From a bacterium (GTDB lineage: Bacteria > Spirochaetota > Spirochaetia > JABEVK01), in assembly GCA_021782055.1 (NCBI GenBank), contig JAJXVP010000001.1, positions 1-64,000 of the forward strand: a DNA stretch of 64,000 nt, in the 5' to 3' direction. Shown here one piece after another: positions 28,995-38,062 of this stretch. A program made the translations under genes and the position numbers. Positions within the stretch are counted from its first letter, which is position 1. Each line of letters opens with the position of its first letter. Below the pieces are notes generated by a model, which saw only the letters and a program-made list of their open reading frames with translations, was not told where the DNA came from and made no database searches.

Positions 28995-30029
28995 ATGAAG
29001 AAATTACTCGTTATCTTCCTCTTAACAGCCGCCTCTTGGGGGGTACAAGCACAGGCCCTGGGTGGTCCCGTAGCGATTGTTAAGCTCAATTCAACCTATG
29101 TGATTACCCAACAAGCCTTTCGGGAACGAGAGCAGATAGTGGCCTCGAATGTTGGGCGTGCGTTAACTCCGCAAGAGCAAAATTCGGTTTTAGATTCGAT
29201 GATTCAGGACGAGTTGTTTCGTCAAGCCGCGGTGCAAGCTGGAATTACAGCCACGGATGACGATGTCATGCGGGAACTTCGTCAAAGCAACCCTCAAGCC
29301 TCTGATGAGCAGATTCGTCGAGAAATGGAACAACGTTACCATATGTCTTGGTCGTCCATTCTCGTCGAAATTAAAAAACAACTCACGGCGCAAAAATTTT
29401 TAGCGACCCAGCCTGGTGTTCAAGATATCGGAAAAAATCTTGATGTCAGCGAAGCTGAAATTACTGACTTTTACAACAACCACGCTGATAAGTTTGTTCT
29501 GCCGGACATGGTTCGTGTCTCTTACATTTACTTTGATACAACCGTACATCCCCAGGGAACCCTCGAAGAAATCACTCAAAAAGCCCAGGATGTGTTGAGT
29601 AAAATCCAAGCGGGCAAGATGACCTTTGAAGAGGCTGTTCGGTTGTATTCTCAAGATGCCCGAACGGCTCGTCTTAACGGCGATTTAGGTTTTGTTCCCA
29701 AAGATTTAGATTCACCGAATTTACGTCCCTACGTGCAAATCTACGGAAAAGACTTTTTACGGCAACTTTTTACGTTACACATTGGTGACGTTAAACTTTT
29801 GAACACGAGTCATGGTTTGGCGATTGTAAAAATCACGGATCATATTCAAAAGCACTTTTTAAACTTGACTGATCCCATTTTTCCCGGACAAACCGTGACG
29901 GTTCATGATTATATCAAGCAGAACCTCTACCGGGAAAAAGCCATGAAAGCTCAAGACGCCTTTATTGAAAAGGTGGGGGAACGCTTAAGAAAAGAAGCGG
30001 ATGTTAAGACTTATCCGCAGAATATGTAA
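28995..30029 (+). CDS. Exported SurA/PpiC-type peptidyl-prolyl isomerase
   Basis: 344 residues with a signal peptide (LLVIFLLTAASWGVQAQA). The N-terminal half (about 25-140) is a helical SurA-N-like chaperone domain ('QAAVQAGITATDDDVMREL'), followed by a parvulin domain (about 170-285, beginning MVRVSYIYFDT and containing DLGFVPKDLD) and a C-terminal helix. It probably helps outer-membrane proteins fold in the periplasm. Own promoter and leader; nusB follows after three bases. Confidence 0.85.
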   Translation: MKKLLVIFLLTAASWGVQAQALGGPVAIVKLNSTYVITQQAFREREQIVASNVGRALTPQEQNSVLDSMIQDELFRQAAVQAGITATDDDVMRELRQSNPQASDEQIRREMEQRYHMSWSSILVEIKKQLTAQKFLATQPGVQDIGKNLDVSEAEITDFYNNHADKFVLPDMVRVSYIYFDTTVHPQGTLEEITQKAQDVLSKIQAGKMTFEEAVRLYSQDARTARLNGDLGFVPKDLDSPNLRPYVQIYGKDFLRQLFTLHIGDVKLLNTSHGLAIVKITDHIQKHFLNLTDPIFPGQTVTVHDYIKQNLYREKAMKAQDAFIEKVGERLRKEADVKTYPQNM

Positions 30030-30032
30030 GTT

Positions 30033-30452
30033 ATGGGTTCACGACGTCAAGCGCGAATACTTGCGTTTCAAAACCTCTTCGGTCAGGATTTTAATCCCCA
30101 GAAGGCTGAAGAGGCCTTGTCCTTTTCCTGGATGGAACCCGAGGAATTTGCCGCCCTTGAGCCAGATGTGTTGGCCTTTGCTCGGGGTTTGATCCAAGGA
30201 ACGTTAGAAAATTGGGAAGCCATTGATGCCTCGATTCAAAGCCAACTGAAACGGTGGGATTTTAATCGGATAGGAAAGGTAGACCTTGCTATTTTGCGGC
30301 TTAGTGTCTTTCAAATGTTATTTATGAAAGATATTCCCGTTAAAGTTGTCATCGATGAAGCGATTGATCTAGCAAAGAGCTTTGCGTCAGATGAATCCTA
30401 CCGGTTTGTGAACGGCGTTCTTGACGGCCTGCGGCGGGAAAAAGGCTTGTGA
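30033..30452 (+). CDS. nusB: Transcription antitermination factor NusB
   Basis: 139 residues, all helical, with the NusB C-terminal pattern AILRLSVFQMLFMKDIPVKVVIDEAIDLAKSF split over residues about 88-119 and the final FVNGVLD motif. N terminus SRRQARILAFQNLF is typical. It acts with NusE in rRNA antitermination. The start lies three bases after the parvulin stop. The following gene starts directly after its stop codon. Confidence 0.93.
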   Translation: MGSRRQARILAFQNLFGQDFNPQKAEEALSFSWMEPEEFAALEPDVLAFARGLIQGTLENWEAIDASIQSQLKRWDFNRIGKVDLAILRLSVFQMLFMKDIPVKVVIDEAIDLAKSFASDESYRFVNGVLDGLRREKGL

Positions 30453-30455
30453 GTG

Positions 30456-32186
30456 ATGAAGTGGGGACGTCTCGTCTTCCTCCTTTTGGTTTTGGGAGCT
30501 CTGGCCGGAGGGGGAATTCTCTTCTGGTCAGTTTTTTTTCCTTCGTCCCCACCACAAATTTATCACGATCTTCCTCGGGTTGACCAAGACCTTGAAACCG
30601 GTCACTTCGCCCAAGCAAAAGCGGATTTATCCCGAATACCCCAGCAAAATCTTTCCAGTATGGGGTGGCTGAGCCTTTTGAAACGGGCGGTCATTCTTGC
30701 CGAAAAATCGGGAGACTGGCCCTTTGCGCAGAAATTAACTCAAAACGCTCTTCAGCAATTTTCGGGAAATTTGAACTTTCGCGCTCTTTTGGTCTGGGAA
30801 GCTTTGCAACAAGGTAAAGCTGCCTTAGCCCTTCAAAAGGCCAACGAGCTCAAGGGCACGGCGTGGAATGCTTTGTGGTTGCAAGCCTCGGTAGAAGCTC
30901 ATCATTATGCCCAACAACCCCCTTCAACCCGGGTTGAAGACTATCTTGCGGTGGTTCTTGAAAACCCTGTAACAGCACCTATCCCCGTTTTGCAAAGTTT
31001 AATGCCCTTGGGTGAGGTTTCGTGGAACACGGACCTCGTTTTAGCGGCCTTGTCCCAAGTTCGTTTAGATGTTGCCGTGGCAGCGTTGCGTTCCTTAAAT
31101 GACCAAATTCCTCAATCCCCCCTTTTAAAAAGTCTTAGAATTTTGGTGACAGCAGACCAACACCATTGGGACCAGGCCCTAACCGAAGATCATAAAAGCA
31201 CGCCTTTATCAGATCGTCTTTCGATGTTGTTAAGAGCCGAAATACTTTTGCACCTCCACCAGGATCAGAAGGCGCAACGGCTTTACACTACCTTGGCCGC
31301 CCAAGAAAAGCACCTTCCAGAAGCGGTGTATATCAACCTTGTGGGACTGGCGTTACGAAAGCATGATATCGTAGCCGCCGCCCAGTGGATTGCTAAAGCT
31401 CAGCAACAACAACGCTGGAACTCGCAAGCTCCGTTAGAACAATTATTGGCTTGGCAGGTGGCTTTCGCCCAAGGAAAGACACAACAGGTGGGCCAAGAGA
31501 TGGATCATGTGCTTGAAGAGGCAAAAGAAAATGGCGACAGCCTTTTTTCAACCCAAGTAGAGTTATTAAGAATGTCGCTTTGGCCAGAAACCTTTTCGCT
31601 TCCACGACTATGGAGCCTTTTTCATGAATTCCCTAGCTTTGCGCCGCTGGCGGAACGGTTAGCCTGGGAACTTATGAAGCAGGGCTCTTGGCATGAGGCC
31701 CGCAGGGTCGCGGATGAATGGAAGACCCATACCCCCGATGAACCCGATTGGTGGTATCGTTATGATCGAGCCTTGATCGCATCTCACGAAAACCGCTTTG
31801 ACGAAGCCTGGGAAAACCTTGCTAAGATTTCTCGATCAGAACGAGATGGGTTTTATTATTATAATAGAGGCTTGATTTCTCTCTTAGCGGCACAAAAAGT
31901 CAACCCCAGTCAAAAAGATACGTGGCTGAGAAAAGCCGGAGAAAGTTTTTCATCGGCCTTAAATCAAAGTGCCGACCTCGGTGATTCGGCGTTTACGGCC
32001 GATATTCTTTACCATCGAGCTGAAGCCTCTTTGGCATTGCTTCCCGATCTTGATACCGACCTGTCACGAGCTGTTTACGGAACCGCTGTTCAGGATCTAC
32101 AAACAGCGGTAGTATTAGACCATCAGAACTGGGAGGCGGGGTATTTGTACCGCATAACTACGGCAAAGAAAGGACTAAAACCATGA
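30456..32186 (+). CDS. Membrane-anchored TPR-like protein
   Basis: About 576 residues. One N-terminal membrane anchor (LVFLLLVLGALAGGGILFWSVFF) and then a helical repeat region of TPR type to the end, rich in Gln, Ala, Leu and Trp. No enzymatic motif is seen. The anchor has no clear cleavage site, so the helical part probably faces the periplasm while attached to the inner membrane. The start may be the ATG at 30456 or the GTG just before it, both directly after the nusB stop. It overlaps map by four bases. Function unknown. Confidence 0.7.
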   Translation: MKWGRLVFLLLVLGALAGGGILFWSVFFPSSPPQIYHDLPRVDQDLETGHFAQAKADLSRIPQQNLSSMGWLSLLKRAVILAEKSGDWPFAQKLTQNALQQFSGNLNFRALLVWEALQQGKAALALQKANELKGTAWNALWLQASVEAHHYAQQPPSTRVEDYLAVVLENPVTAPIPVLQSLMPLGEVSWNTDLVLAALSQVRLDVAVAALRSLNDQIPQSPLLKSLRILVTADQHHWDQALTEDHKSTPLSDRLSMLLRAEILLHLHQDQKAQRLYTTLAAQEKHLPEAVYINLVGLALRKHDIVAAAQWIAKAQQQQRWNSQAPLEQLLAWQVAFAQGKTQQVGQEMDHVLEEAKENGDSLFSTQVELLRMSLWPETFSLPRLWSLFHEFPSFAPLAERLAWELMKQGSWHEARRVADEWKTHTPDEPDWWYRYDRALIASHENRFDEAWENLAKISRSERDGFYYYNRGLISLLAAQKVNPSQKDTWLRKAGESFSSALNQSADLGDSAFTADILYHRAEASLALLPDLDTDLSRAVYGTAVQDLQTAVVLDHQNWEAGYLYRITTAKKGLKP

Positions 32187-32935
32187 TTCAACTCAAAACC
32201 AAAGAACAAATTCAACGGATCAGGGAATCCTGCCAGCTCTTAGCGCGAATGTTTCGCGAAATTGCCCCGCTGGTGCAGGTTGGGGTGTCGACGCTTGACC
32301 TCGACAAGTGGGCCGAAGACTTTATTCGCAGCCATGGCGGAAAACCTGCCTTTAAAGGCTATCAGGGCTTTCCTGGCACCTTGTGTACCTCCTTGAATCA
32401 AGAGGTAATCCACGGAATTCCCAAAGCCAACCGTAAAATTCAGGAAGGGGACCTGGTAAGCCTTGATTGTGGCATTGATTTAGGGGGATATTTTTCTGAC
32501 ATGGCAATTACCTATGCGGTGGGAAATATCACCAAAGAAGAAGAGACTCTTCTGTCGGTTACCAAACAGAGCCTTGAAGCGGCAATCGCCGCTATGAAAC
32601 CGGGGGGGAGGATTCGTGACGTTGCGACAACTGTCACCCAGTTGGTTAAGCCTCACCGGTTCGGTATTGTCGATCAGTACTGTGGCCATGGGGTTGGTTT
32701 TAGTCAGCACGAAGATCCGCAGGTACCCAATGCCCTCGGCGTGGGAGCCTCCCCTCGGCTGGTACCGGGAATGGTGTTAGCCATCGAACCCATGATTAAC
32801 TTAGGAAAACCCAGTGTCAGGGTTCTGAGTGATGGTTGGACGGTTGTAACCACCGATGGCAAAAAATCAGCACATTTTGAATATACGGTGGCGGTTACCG
32901 AGGATGCCGTCGAGATTCTTACTGCTGAAATGTAA
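32183..32935 (+). CDS. map: Methionine aminopeptidase, type I
   Basis: 250 residues. Removes N-terminal Met. The metal ligands can be followed: Asp in LDCGIDLGGYFSDMA (two Asp), His in YCGHGVGFSQHEDP, Glu in AIEPM and the final Glu in SAHFEYTVAVTE. No N-terminal zinc-finger extension, so the short bacterial form. The ATG overlaps the stop of the membrane TPR gene (ATGA). Cytoplasmic. Confidence 0.97.
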   Translation: MIQLKTKEQIQRIRESCQLLARMFREIAPLVQVGVSTLDLDKWAEDFIRSHGGKPAFKGYQGFPGTLCTSLNQEVIHGIPKANRKIQEGDLVSLDCGIDLGGYFSDMAITYAVGNITKEEETLLSVTKQSLEAAIAAMKPGGRIRDVATTVTQLVKPHRFGIVDQYCGHGVGFSQHEDPQVPNALGVGASPRLVPGMVLAIEPMINLGKPSVRVLSDGWTVVTTDGKKSAHFEYTVAVTEDAVEILTAEM

Positions 32936-32987
32936 CGAAACGCTATTGAGCAACCTTTATAGATAAAACACCACAAGGAGAACGAGC

Positions 32988-34481
32988 ATGTCCCTGAAGA
33001 ATTTTTTAAGTTCAAAACGGGTTTTGATTTTTAACAGCATCATCATCGCCATGGTCGCCGGTTTCGGAATCGGGGTAGTCGTTCTGGGATTAAACGGGAC
33101 GTGGTCGCCGCGATCGCAAGTTTACGCCGAAGAAAAGCCGATTGTTGTCCCTTCCAGCGTCTATGATATGCAAAATACCTTTCGTCAGATTGCGAAAAAC
33201 GTTTTGCCGTCTATTGTTGAGGTCTTGACGGTATCCACCGACGAGCAAGCCCCTGAAATGCCCGAAACTCCGCCGTTTGACTATTTCTTTGGCCCTCAGC
33301 CTAAGGCCAACAAAGGCCCTCAGGTTTTGCCGAAAACCGAAGGGTTAGGGAGCGGAATTTTGGTTCAGCAGAATGGGAATACCGTGTATGTCTTGACCAA
33401 TAATCACGTTGTTGAAAACGCCGATAAGGTTACCGTTACCCTTTATGACAAGAGAACCTATAAAGCGAAAATTGTCGGTACCGACCCTCGGCGAGATCTT
33501 GCCTTGATTTCGTTTCAAGCAAAACCTGGTGATCAGCCTTTTGTTCTGGCCAAGTTGGGCAATTCCGATGAGCTGGAAGTTGGGGATTGGGTGTTAGCCA
33601 TTGGTAACCCTCTGGGCCTCGATTTTACCGTCACCAGCGGTATTGTGAGTGCCTTAGGCCGACGTGGCGGTCCGAACGATTCCATCAACATCGACAGCTA
33701 CATTCAAACAGATGCCTCAATTAACCGAGGAAACTCCGGAGGCGCCTTGGTCAACTTGCGTGGGGAAGTCATCGGAATCAATACCTGGATTGCCTCGCCC
33801 AACGGTGCTAGTGTCGGCTTAGGCTTTGCCATCCCGATCAACAGTGCCAAACGTCCTATTCAAGATTTTATCAAGGATGGCGCCGTTCAGTATGGTTGGC
33901 TAGGGGCGTCGGTCAGCGACCTTTCACCCGAAATCGCCAGCAAATTAGGTGTACCTCCCAACGTAACGGGGTCTTTTATTCCTGATATTTTCTTAAATAC
34001 GCCGGCAGACAAGGCTGGCATAGAACCTGGCGATTTTGTGATTAAGATCAATGGTAGAGATATTAAGGACACTCCCGATTTAGTTCAGACCGTGGGTGAT
34101 CTTCCGATTGATAAACCGGCAACCTTTACTCTGATCCGCGAAGGTCAAGAAATCACAAAAACGGTGATAATTGAAAAGCGGAATGAAAAAGAGGTGCGGT
34201 CGTTAAAACTTTGGCCCGGCTTGGCTGTAGCTCCGTTAACGGCTGATATTCGTAGTCAACAAGGTCTGGCCAAAGATGTTCAGGGACTCATTGTTGCGCA
34301 AGTTCAAGACCGTTCTACTGCGGATATTGCGGGAATTAAACCAGGAGACGTGATCAACAAGATCAATGACACACCGGTTACCACCCTGAAAGAGTTCTAT
34401 CGAGCGTTAAATGCCTCGAGACAGGTAAAAATTAGCTTCAACCGTCAAGGCGTCGAGCTCAACATCGGAATTACCCGCTAA
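32988..34481 (+). CDS. HtrA/Deg-type periplasmic serine protease
   Basis: 497 residues. An N-terminal membrane helix (about 10-35) is followed by a trypsin-like domain with the triad His140 (TNNHVVENA), Asp170 (PRRDLALI) and Ser250 (INRGNSGGAL), then two PDZ domains (about 300-390 and 400-495). It degrades or refolds damaged envelope proteins. AAGGAG precedes the ATG. The gene is the last of the plus-strand run and ends at a pair of hairpins. DegP-, DegQ- and DegS-type functions cannot be separated from sequence alone; two PDZ domains favour DegP/Q. Confidence 0.94.
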   Translation: MSLKNFLSSKRVLIFNSIIIAMVAGFGIGVVVLGLNGTWSPRSQVYAEEKPIVVPSSVYDMQNTFRQIAKNVLPSIVEVLTVSTDEQAPEMPETPPFDYFFGPQPKANKGPQVLPKTEGLGSGILVQQNGNTVYVLTNNHVVENADKVTVTLYDKRTYKAKIVGTDPRRDLALISFQAKPGDQPFVLAKLGNSDELEVGDWVLAIGNPLGLDFTVTSGIVSALGRRGGPNDSINIDSYIQTDASINRGNSGGALVNLRGEVIGINTWIASPNGASVGLGFAIPINSAKRPIQDFIKDGAVQYGWLGASVSDLSPEIASKLGVPPNVTGSFIPDIFLNTPADKAGIEPGDFVIKINGRDIKDTPDLVQTVGDLPIDKPATFTLIREGQEITKTVIIEKRNEKEVRSLKLWPGLAVAPLTADIRSQQGLAKDVQGLIVAQVQDRSTADIAGIKPGDVINKINDTPVTTLKEFYRALNASRQVKISFNRQGVELNIGITR

Positions 34482-34487
34482 GCTTAC

Positions 34488-34510
34488 GTAGCAAACGTTC
34501 GGTTTGCTAC
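34488..34510 (+). terminator. Hairpin 1 behind the HtrA gene
   Basis: GTAGCAAAC-GTTCG-GTTTGCTAC, nine perfect base pairs followed by AAAAGAAA. No T-run on plus; it may act with the next hairpin. Confidence 0.45.
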
Positions 34511-34518
34511 AAAAGAAA

Positions 34519-34554
34519 GAGCCTCACTACTAGGTAGTAGTGAGGCTCACTTTT
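34519..34554. terminator. Bidirectional terminator between HtrA and HTH-EIIA genes
   Basis: A perfect 13-base-pair stem GAGCCTCACTACT-AGGT-AGTAGTGAGGCTC, with TTTT on the plus side and a T-rich stretch on the minus side. It separates two convergent genes. Confidence 0.85.
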
Positions 34555-34593
34555 ACTTAGCAACTTGCTGTCAGTAAAGGTAGCAAAAGCAGT

Positions 34594-35298
34594 TTAAGCT
34601 TTATTAAAAAGCTTTTCACCTTCGATGAGAATTTTTAAAACCTCTTCTTTCGAGGGGGCAGCGATCAGACGGGCCACGTAATCGCCTTCGCGCAAGATTT
34701 GATTCAGTTTGGCGAGAACCCGCAGGTGAACGACTTCACTATCCGAAACCAACAAGAAAAATAGATGGGTCATTTTGCCGTCCATGGATTCGTAATCCGT
34801 GCCTTGACGACAGATGCCGATCACCATACGAGGGCCACCTCCGGGATTTTCTTTGGGATGGCGAAGGTGAGGGATGGCGACGCCGCGACCAATACCGGTG
34901 GTTACCATTTTTTCGCGTGCTAAAAGTTTTCGCAAAAACTCTTCAGGATCTTCAATGATTTCTTGCGTGACCAGGGGTTGAATCAGTTGAGTCAGGATAT
35001 CTTTTTTACTTCCCGAGTTGACGTCGGTAATAATCAGATCTTCGTTGGTCAACCGTGTAAAGGGAATCAGGCCTTCTGGATTCTCTAAGATTTTGGCCAA
35101 GTCGTTCTGAGGAACGACGTTCATGCGGGATATCAACCAATCGTCGATCATGCTTTTCATGAAACGCCACTGGCTGGCCACTTTCGTACAAGGAATTTCA
35201 CCGCGGGCAATCATGCGCGAAACCGTTTTTTCGGCGATCTTCAAGTACGAGGCCACCTCCGTCATGGTCATGATCTCACTATCAGGAGAGTCACTCAT
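34594..35298 (-). CDS. HTH-EIIA fusion (PtsN-like) protein
   Basis: 234 residues in two domains. Residues 8-60 form a MerR/excisionase-type winged helix (TMTEVASYLKIAEKTVSRMI ... WRF ... IDDWL). Residues about 78-232 are a fructose/mannitol-type PTS EIIA domain with the phosphorylatable His144 in GVAIPHLRHP. No other PTS protein is in the window, so this is probably a regulatory nitrogen-PTS type sensor whose phosphorylation state could control DNA binding or partner contacts. A near-consensus promoter and AGGAGG precede the ATG. Domain calls are solid; DNA target unknown. Confidence 0.88.
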   Translation of the reverse strand: MSDSPDSEIMTMTEVASYLKIAEKTVSRMIARGEIPCTKVASQWRFMKSMIDDWLISRMNVVPQNDLAKILENPEGLIPFTRLTNEDLIITDVNSGSKKDILTQLIQPLVTQEIIEDPEEFLRKLLAREKMVTTGIGRGVAIPHLRHPKENPGGGPRMVIGICRQGTDYESMDGKMTHLFFLLVSDSEVVHLRVLAKLNQILREGDYVARLIAAPSKEEVLKILIEGEKLFNKA

Positions 35299-35319
35299 AC
35301 TTATAGCCTCCTATTGTCT

Positions 35320-35347
35320 ATTATAGTCCACTATTTTCTGTTGTCAA
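35320..35347 (-). promoter_or_regulatory. Near-consensus promoter of the HTH-EIIA gene
   Basis: On minus: TTGACA (35347-35342), 16 bases, TATAAT (35325-35320). Both boxes are perfect consensus; the spacer is one base short. The predicted transcript carries AGGAGG before the ATG at 35298. The -35 region overlaps the end of the Nudix gene. Confidence 0.75.
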
Positions 35348-35855
35348 CCAGAGTTTGTAGAGAAAATGGGGGGCGGCGGAAAATTTCTAGCTCTTTGGTG
35401 AGCATGGTATCGTTTTCAAATAAGAATTTCCCTGTTGCATAGTGACCGTCCAAAACCGGTTTGAGCCAGTGCGGATCATCGGCCCACATTTCGTCCCAGG
35501 GCATCGAAGCCCAGGGATGCCAAAACGGAAGCGCTTCGTCTGTTTCTTGAGGGGTCCCCTCGTAGGCGTAGGCAAAAAAGGCTTTTACGAAAAGACCATA
35601 GCCATCGGTAAAGGCAAACGAAAGCGTGGCCACCTCTTCCAGCTGGCTGACCTGCAATTTCGTTTCTTCCCAGGTTTCGCGAATGCCGGCTTGTGCAAAA
35701 GATTCCCCGGCTTCTAAGCGACCTCCGGGAGCGTTAATTTTTCCTTGTCCCAGACCTCGTTTCTTGCGAATCAATAAGATTCGTTCTTCGATTTTTAAAA
35801 ATACGAGCACAGCTTTCTCTTTAGCCTGCCAGGTTTGCCAACTAAATTCGTTCAT
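35331..35855 (-). CDS. Nudix hydrolase (MutT/8-oxo-dGTP type)
   Basis: 174 residues. The Nudix box is clear: GGRLEAGESFAQAGIRETWEET, shared between residues about 46 and 68 with the catalytic REtwEE core; the usual Gly after EE-x is replaced (KL). The C-terminal half has aromatic-rich segments (FWHPWASMPWDEMWADDPHW) seen in 8-oxo-dGTP diphosphatases of the MTH1-like group. It may clean the nucleotide pool. The start at 35855 forms TGATG with the stop of the upstream gene; longer in-frame starts would run backwards through that gene. Confidence 0.87.
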   Translation of the reverse strand: MNEFSWQTWQAKEKAVLVFLKIEERILLIRKKRGLGQGKINAPGGRLEAGESFAQAGIRETWEETKLQVSQLEEVATLSFAFTDGYGLFVKAFFAYAYEGTPQETDEALPFWHPWASMPWDEMWADDPHWLKPVLDGHYATGKFLFENDTMLTKELEIFRRPPFSLQTLVDNRK

Positions 35856-37054
35856 CAGGGGGCCTCTCCTTGAATTTGAAAACTTACTACCGGGAGAGCG
35901 TCTGTCAGGGGGTAGATTTCTGTGGGGAACTCGGCGGTCCAGTGAACCATAACGCTGTCTCCTGAGGCTAAGGGGGAACGTTCGGGGCTCACAGCAGTTT
36001 TGGTCATGGACTTCCACAGCCTTCCCTGGGGGCCAGTCCAGCGGGCCGTGACCACTAAATGATTGAGGGCCTTTAGGCCAGAATTAGTAATTTGCAGGTC
36101 GAGATCATTCTCTTGCTTCGCGAACAAAGACCTCCAAACATCACGGGTAATAACACCGCTGAGCTGTATTCCCGGAAGATCGCCTTGAAGGCTTACGGGT
36201 TCCGGATGGGGCGAGGTTGCCGTGGAAGGGATCAAAAGGGTGGTTTTGATAAAAACTTCAGCAGCGGGTTTTGTCCACAGCTGGGCGTCGAATTGCTCAA
36301 AGATTGTCACCGGTTGTCCTGGGGGAAGAATCCCGTTGCGAGCTTGATCCCAAAGGACGACAGAACGTTCAGCTAATACCGTTTTGTCAGCACTTAAGAC
36401 GTCAATTTTGGCCTCCCAGCGTTGCAAGGCCAACTTAGGAAAGCGGACCGTCGCTAAAATTTCTACAACACTAGTTTCTTGAAAAAAAGCCTCTCGGGAG
36501 CGTTGGACTTGCATCTGATAGGGGTACCCTTGAGTGTCGAGGGTTAAACGAAGGTCTGAGGAGCTTTGACGGTAAGAGCCGCCTAAAACCGCGCCGGGAT
36601 TGAAGGGATGAAAAACATGCGAGGCATTTAAGACAACAACAAGTACAAGGGCGACCCCGACGAGTCCCCCCAAGAGAAAAGGAAGGGGAAGCTTTTTTCG
36701 AGAACGTGAAGGCGATTTTCGATTCGCTAAGAGTTTTCGTAGGGCTACAAAACTTGGTTCTGGCCTGTCTTTTAAATTTGCCAGCAAAGTTTCTTCGACC
36801 TGGGGCTCCCTGGGGCCTATCCTTAAGGCTTCTTGCCATTCTTCGGCGGCAGCTTCGGCGTCATTTTGCGCAAAGAGTCGTTGCGCTCGCTGGAGGTGGC
36901 CTTGTCTCAACAAATCGAGTTGATGAGCATCTTCGGGGGTTAAATCGGCGTCTTCCCAACGTTTTTGCCAGCTTTCTTCGGTAAACGGGGTTTCGAGAGG
37001 GAGCTGCGACAAATCTTGGAGAAATGCTCTGAGACGATCGAGGCGAGCACTCAT
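35855..37054 (-). CDS. Single-pass membrane protein with cytoplasmic helical domain
   Basis: About 399 residues. The N-terminal part (1-115) is helical and TPR-like ('LLRQGHLQRAQRLFAQNDAEAAAEEWQEAL' over about 47-76), followed by a basic stretch SRSRKKLPLP, one membrane helix (about 122-145) and a beta-rich external domain (about 160-395) with a repeated pattern suggesting two Ig-like halves. Not recognised. The start is uncertain: ATG 37054 is preferred, a TTG at 37090 adds 12 residues. It is translationally linked to the Nudix gene by a one-base stop/start overlap. Confidence 0.7.
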   Translation of the reverse strand: MSARLDRLRAFLQDLSQLPLETPFTEESWQKRWEDADLTPEDAHQLDLLRQGHLQRAQRLFAQNDAEAAAEEWQEALRIGPREPQVEETLLANLKDRPEPSFVALRKLLANRKSPSRSRKKLPLPFLLGGLVGVALVLVVVLNASHVFHPFNPGAVLGGSYRQSSSDLRLTLDTQGYPYQMQVQRSREAFFQETSVVEILATVRFPKLALQRWEAKIDVLSADKTVLAERSVVLWDQARNGILPPGQPVTIFEQFDAQLWTKPAAEVFIKTTLLIPSTATSPHPEPVSLQGDLPGIQLSGVITRDVWRSLFAKQENDLDLQITNSGLKALNHLVVTARWTGPQGRLWKSMTKTAVSPERSPLASGDSVMVHWTAEFPTEIYPLTDALPVVSFQIQGEAP

Positions 37055-37163
37055 GCGGCAACCCGAAGATTTTGCCGATACTCTAAGCAAAAAGTGATTT
37101 CTTTATCCACGATCCTAGGTTACCATAGGCCCTAGGGCGGATCAAGAATCAGGGAGTTGCCGG

Positions 37164-38054
37164 TTGAACGTTCTTGTATTGTATTCAGAAGATAAAAAAG
37201 GGGATCTTTTATCGCTAGGAACCCTTTTGTACGAAAAAAACATTACTTTTAAAGCTCTGCCGCTTCTTGAGGAGTGGTCGATCTTTGACTCCGAAGACCT
37301 CTTGTTTCACCTGCGCAACTACACGCATTCGTTGTTTTTAGTTTCGCGTGACCATATTCAAAACCGCTATTTTGTCTTTGCCGTCGCCTATTGCCTTGGT
37401 GCTCATGAAAGAACCTACCTTTTGGATACCGAAGGGGGAGTCTACCCCTCCTTTTGGCAAAACCGCTGTTCTGTTTCGCGGAGTTTTGGCGAGTTTATTC
37501 AGTTGCTCTGGACCGAAAAAGAGCGCTGGGAACGTTTTTTAAAACGTCTTGAAGCCAAAGACGCATTAGTCGAACGGGGTGTCGAAGTTTCGAACTCCGG
37601 ATTTTTAGAGGCCGTAGCCGCTGGGGATACGGGGTCTGTGGAATTGTACCTAGAGGCAGGGTTTTCTCCTGACCTGTGCAATAAAAAAGGTGTACCGGCC
37701 CTCGTCTGTGCGATCCGTAACGCCCACTTTATTACCATGAGAACACTTTTAGATCATGGAGCCACTCTCGATCTCAAAGCTTCTGACCGCGATACCACGG
37801 CGTTAATGGATGCGGCTTCTCTTGGTGAAGCGGCAGCAGTCCAAGAATTGGTGGAACGTGGGGCCCAACTGGATCAGCAAAGCAAAGATGGGCAGACAGC
37901 GTTAGTTCTGGCCCTCGGAAAGGGGGATGATCAGTGTGCCCTCATTCTTTTGCAGGCAGGAGCGAATCCCGATATCGAAGACAAATTGGGTATGAGCGCT
38001 CGAAAGTATGCCCAGCTTTTTGGGCGTACAAAAATCTTGGCCTATTTAGGCTAA
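37164..38054 (+). CDS. Ankyrin-repeat protein with TIR-like N-terminal domain
   Basis: 296 residues starting at TTG (AGGGAG upstream). Residues 1-125 form an alpha/beta domain beginning MNVLVLYSEDKKGD with 'HSLFLVSRDHIQNRYFVF' near 72-89, a pattern reminiscent of TIR-type domains, although the NAD-cleaving Glu expected after the Ser-x-W/Y region is not visible. Residues about 145-295 are four or five ankyrin repeats (for example 'TALMDAASLGEAAAVQELVERGA'). No signal peptide, so cytoplasmic. Lone gene between two minus-strand genes. The ankyrin call is firm, the TIR-like call tentative. Confidence 0.8.
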   Translation: MNVLVLYSEDKKGDLLSLGTLLYEKNITFKALPLLEEWSIFDSEDLLFHLRNYTHSLFLVSRDHIQNRYFVFAVAYCLGAHERTYLLDTEGGVYPSFWQNRCSVSRSFGEFIQLLWTEKERWERFLKRLEAKDALVERGVEVSNSGFLEAVAAGDTGSVELYLEAGFSPDLCNKKGVPALVCAIRNAHFITMRTLLDHGATLDLKASDRDTTALMDAASLGEAAAVQELVERGAQLDQQSKDGQTALVLALGKGDDQCALILLQAGANPDIEDKLGMSARKYAQLFGRTKILAYLG

Positions 38055-38062
38055 GACAGGGG

